Assembly: GCF_000383475.1 (NCBI RefSeq)
Contig: NZ_KB911461.1
Span: forward strand, 420,285 to 484,284
Length of the DNA: 64,000 nucleotides
From: Microbacterium sp. 11MF
GTDB taxonomy: Bacteria > Actinomycetota > Actinomycetes > Actinomycetales > Microbacteriaceae
Direction of reading: 5' to 3'
Below, one piece after another: positions 60,349-64,000 of this stretch. Both the position numbers and the translations under genes were made by a program. Numbering within the stretch: position 1 is the stretch's first letter; every line of letters begins with the position of its first letter. Under the pieces are notes generated by a model, which searched no databases, was not told where the DNA came from, and saw nothing but the letters and a program-made list of their open reading frames with translations.

Positions 60349-61668
60349 TTATCCGATTCGCTCTCGGCGTCCGAGGAGACCCTGCGGACGGAACAGGAGG
60401 ATGACGATCAGCACGACGAGCGCGCCGACGTACTTCAGGTCGGAGGGGATCCAGAGCGTCGAGACCTCGACGAGCAGACCCACGATGATCGAGCCGACGA
60501 GCGCGCCGAACGCGGTGCCGAGACCGCCCAGCGTGATCGCGGCGAAGACCAGCAGCAGGATGCTGGTGCCCATGTCCCACTTGATGCCGGGACGGAAGTA
60601 GGCCCAGAGCACACCCGAGAGTCCGGCCAGCGCGGCCGCCATCACCCACACGATGCGGACGACGGCGTCGACATCGATGCCGCTCGCCGCGGCGAGCGAC
60701 GGGTTGTCGGATACGGCACGGGTCGCCCGTCCGATGCGGGTCCTCATGAGCCAGAAGGCGAACGCGATGATAACGACGACCGAGACGGCCATGCTGACGA
60801 CGTCGGTGACCGACAGGCTGATGGGCCCGAGGCCGGGGATGTTGGCCGTCGCTCTGCCCGGCAGGTTGACCGTGCCACCGCCGATGAACATCTGGAAGAT
60901 GTAGCGGAGCGCGAGCGAGAGGCCGATCGAGACGATCATGAGCTGCACGGTGCCGATGCCCTTGCGGCGCAGCGGCCGCCACAGTCCGGCATCCATTCCG
61001 TAGCCGAAGAGCGCCGAGGCGACGACCGCGAGGGGGATCGCGACCCAGATCGGGATGTTGACTGCGACGGAGAAGAAGAGCGCAGCGAGTGCGCCGAACG
61101 TGACCATCTCGCCGTGCGCGAAGTTCGAGAGTCCCGTGGTTCCGAACACCAGCGAGGCGCCGATCGCCGCCAGGGCGAGCATCAGTCCGAAGTTGAGGCC
61201 GTTGACCGCTCGGGACAGGAATTGGTCGAGGAACGAGGTCGTCGTCCGCTCCGCGGCGCCGAGGGTGAAGTTCCGGGTGACGTTGCTCGTCGGGCCGAAC
61301 GTCACCTCCTGGGTGAACGCGAAGCCCTCGGGAGCGACCACCCCGCTCGGAAGCGAGTCCTTCACGAGTTCGACCGTGTAGGGGACGTCCTTCGTCGGGA
61401 CCGGCACACGCCACGAGCCGTTGGCAGCCGTCTTCGCCTCGCCGGTGTACTCGCCGCCCGTCACGACGACCGTCGCGCCTTCGACGGGGTCGCCGGCGAC
61501 ACGGACGTTGCCCTGCACCGCGAACGGGAAGGTCTCCGGGCTCTGCGTGTCGGCGGCGGCGGGATTCGCCAGCCCGAACAGCAGAGCGCCGGAGAAGACT
61601 CCGGCGATAAGGGCTACGAGTGCGCGTCGCCATCGATCGTGGGCGCGCACAGAGCGGGTGGTCGTCAC
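60349..61668 (-). CDS. livH: Branched-chain amino acid ABC transporter permease LivH with exported N-terminal domain
   Basis: 439 residues instead of about 290. Residues about 155-439 are a normal LivH permease (GLNFGLMLALAAIGASLVFG, LSNFAHGEMVTFGALAA, ATRAVSDNPSLAAASGID, RPQGLLGRRERIG). Before it lie a signal peptide (about 15-40, PAAADT) and a beta domain of about 95 residues (VQGNVRVAGDPVEGATVVVTG, GSWRVPVPT) of the carboxypeptidase-regulatory type, which would face outside. I set the start at the GTG 61668, six bases after AGGAG; the GTG at 61674 abuts that site. Confidence 0.88.
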   Translation of the reverse strand: MTTTRSVRAHDRWRRALVALIAGVFSGALLFGLANPAAADTQSPETFPFAVQGNVRVAGDPVEGATVVVTGGEYTGEAKTAANGSWRVPVPTKDVPYTVELVKDSLPSGVVAPEGFAFTQEVTFGPTSNVTRNFTLGAAERTTTSFLDQFLSRAVNGLNFGLMLALAAIGASLVFGTTGLSNFAHGEMVTFGALAALFFSVAVNIPIWVAIPLAVVASALFGYGMDAGLWRPLRRKGIGTVQLMIVSIGLSLALRYIFQMFIGGGTVNLPGRATANIPGLGPISLSVTDVVSMAVSVVVIIAFAFWLMRTRIGRATRAVSDNPSLAAASGIDVDAVVRIVWVMAAALAGLSGVLWAYFRPGIKWDMGTSILLLVFAAITLGGLGTAFGALVGSIIVGLLVEVSTLWIPSDLKYVGALVVLIVILLFRPQGLLGRRERIG

Positions 61669-63399
<1,731 letters not shown>

Positions 63400-63666
63400 C
63401 AGGGATCCGGGGGCTCGACACGCCCGGGATGCGAGGCAGATTTGCCGAGTCCCCGATCCCCGCGTAAGTTATTACTTGTTCGCCCCACAGGGAAGAGCGA
63501 GAGGCTGAAAAGCCCGCCGCCCCCTCAAGCTGGCGGACCACCCCCTCCAAGAAGAAACTGTCGCTCTGCGATTGGGTCTGACCTCAGGTCTAGGACGGGT
63601 CATCGGGACGTGCTCTCTGCCGTCATCCGAACTCCACGATCTCTCGAGATCATCGGCGTGTCGGGT

Positions 63667-63695
63667 TTGACGGTTTCAGAGCCTCGTCCTAAGGT
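63667..63695 (+). promoter_or_regulatory. rrn promoter TTGACG-N17-TAAGGT
   Basis: -35 TTGACG (63667-63672), 17-base spacer, -10 TAAGGT (63690-63695). Start expected near 63702, about 240 bases before mature 16S. The only near-consensus -35/-10 pair with a TTGAC core in the window. Confidence 0.8.
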
Positions 63696-63749
63696 AGAGA
63701 AGTTGCCTCACTACGAAGCCCTGCGGGGTGGTGTGGGAGCATCCGATCC

Positions 63750-63770
63750 TTGAGAACTCAACAGCGTGCA
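63750..63770 (+). promoter_or_regulatory. boxA-like antitermination site in the pre-16S leader
   Basis: TTGAGAACTCAACAG followed by GTGC matches the conserved element upstream of 16S and 23S in actinobacterial rrn operons, where Nus factors load for antitermination. Confidence 0.65.
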
Positions 63771-63943
63771 CTTGTCAAATGCCAAATAACCTCGACTTCA
63801 GCTTCGGCTGAGGTGAGATTCCTTTGGATCAAAGTCCGGCTTCTTTCGGGAGGTCGGCAAACGGATAGTCAGCAATGATTTATCTCTTTGGTCAGTTCAA
63901 ACTCGCTGCTTCGGCCTATTCCGGTCGTTGTCGGTATTTTTCT

Positions 63944-64000
<57 letters not shown>

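Larger units (their letters stand above)
63400..63943 (+). other. rrn upstream region and 16S leader
   Basis: 544 bases without a gene. The first 260 hold no feature I can name beyond weak GC hairpins after guaB (CCGGG/CCCGG near 63407) and a GATCTC-TC-GAGATC repeat at 63638-63651. The rrn promoter follows at 63667, then a pre-16S leader with a boxA-like antiterminator and AT-rich processing sequence. Confidence 0.7.

Noticed and set aside
63400..63430. guaB terminator
   Set aside because: Only a 5-bp CCGGG/CCCGG stem with a long loop and no T-run; too weak to call.
63442..63753. 103-residue frame before the rRNA gene
   Set aside because: Low-complexity, runs across the rrn promoter, and has no ribosome binding site.

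Overview
The window is chromosomal DNA from a high-GC actinobacterium, most likely the family Microbacteriaceae (Microbacterium or a close relative). Evidence: strong G/C bias at third codon positions, GTG/TTG starts, many -10 boxes placed 6-7 bases before a start codon (leaderless transcripts), an L13-S9-GlmM cluster, an AcpS-Alr-TsaE-TsaB-RimI-TsaD cluster, CIRCE elements before groES, and a typical actinobacterial 16S rRNA start at the right edge. I saw no integrase, insertion sequence, CRISPR array or tRNA gene.

Layout. 1-14.4 kb: a cell-surface and exopolysaccharide block. It holds a partial GH6 cellulase, a DUF4012 protein, a membrane protein with a degenerate GGDEF domain, two sensor histidine kinases around a polyprenyl glycosylphosphotransferase, an orphan CheY-like regulator, a polytopic protein with a degenerate kinase core, a membrane-anchored exported protein and a Wzz/BY-kinase. 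14.5-22.7 kb: a compositionally distinct, lower-GC polysaccharide island with an epimerase, three glycosyltransferases, a flippase, a Wzy-like polymerase and two hexapeptide acyltransferases. 22.9-27.1 kb: rplM-rpsI-glmM, a GCS2-type ligase and csbD. 27.3-34.9 kb: an OafA-like acyltransferase, a full-length paralogue of the degenerate kinase, a 47-residue membrane protein and a 1393-residue secreted protein made of 12 repeats of about 100 residues. 34.9-40.5 kb: a GMC oxidoreductase with a hydrolase/subunit-3 fusion partner, an SDR and a secreted GH5-CBM2 glucanase. 40.6-54.4 kb: coaA, glmS, ugd, a CPBP protease, an LMW-PTP, acpS, alr and the t6A/acetyltransferase genes. 54.4-57.4 kb: groES, rarD and a branched-chain amino acid-type binding lipoprotein. 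57.5-61.7 kb: the livHMGF operon. 61.9-64 kb: guaB, then the rrn promoter and leader and the first bases of 16S rRNA.

How the genes fit together. GlmS and GlmM feed UDP-GlcNAc synthesis. Ugd and the 14.7 kb epimerase would supply UDP-glucuronate and UDP-galacturonate-type sugars to the glycosyltransferases. The glycosylphosphotransferase starts the lipid-linked repeat unit, the flippase and Wzy-like protein export and polymerise it, and the BY-kinase and possibly the LMW-PTP control chain length. The best candidates for undescribed biology are the two paralogous degenerate kinase-like membrane proteins, the signalling genes packed around the glycosylphosphotransferase, the LivH permease with an exported extra domain, the alpha/beta-hydrolase/subunit-3 fusion beside a GMC oxidoreductase, and the 12-repeat surface protein.
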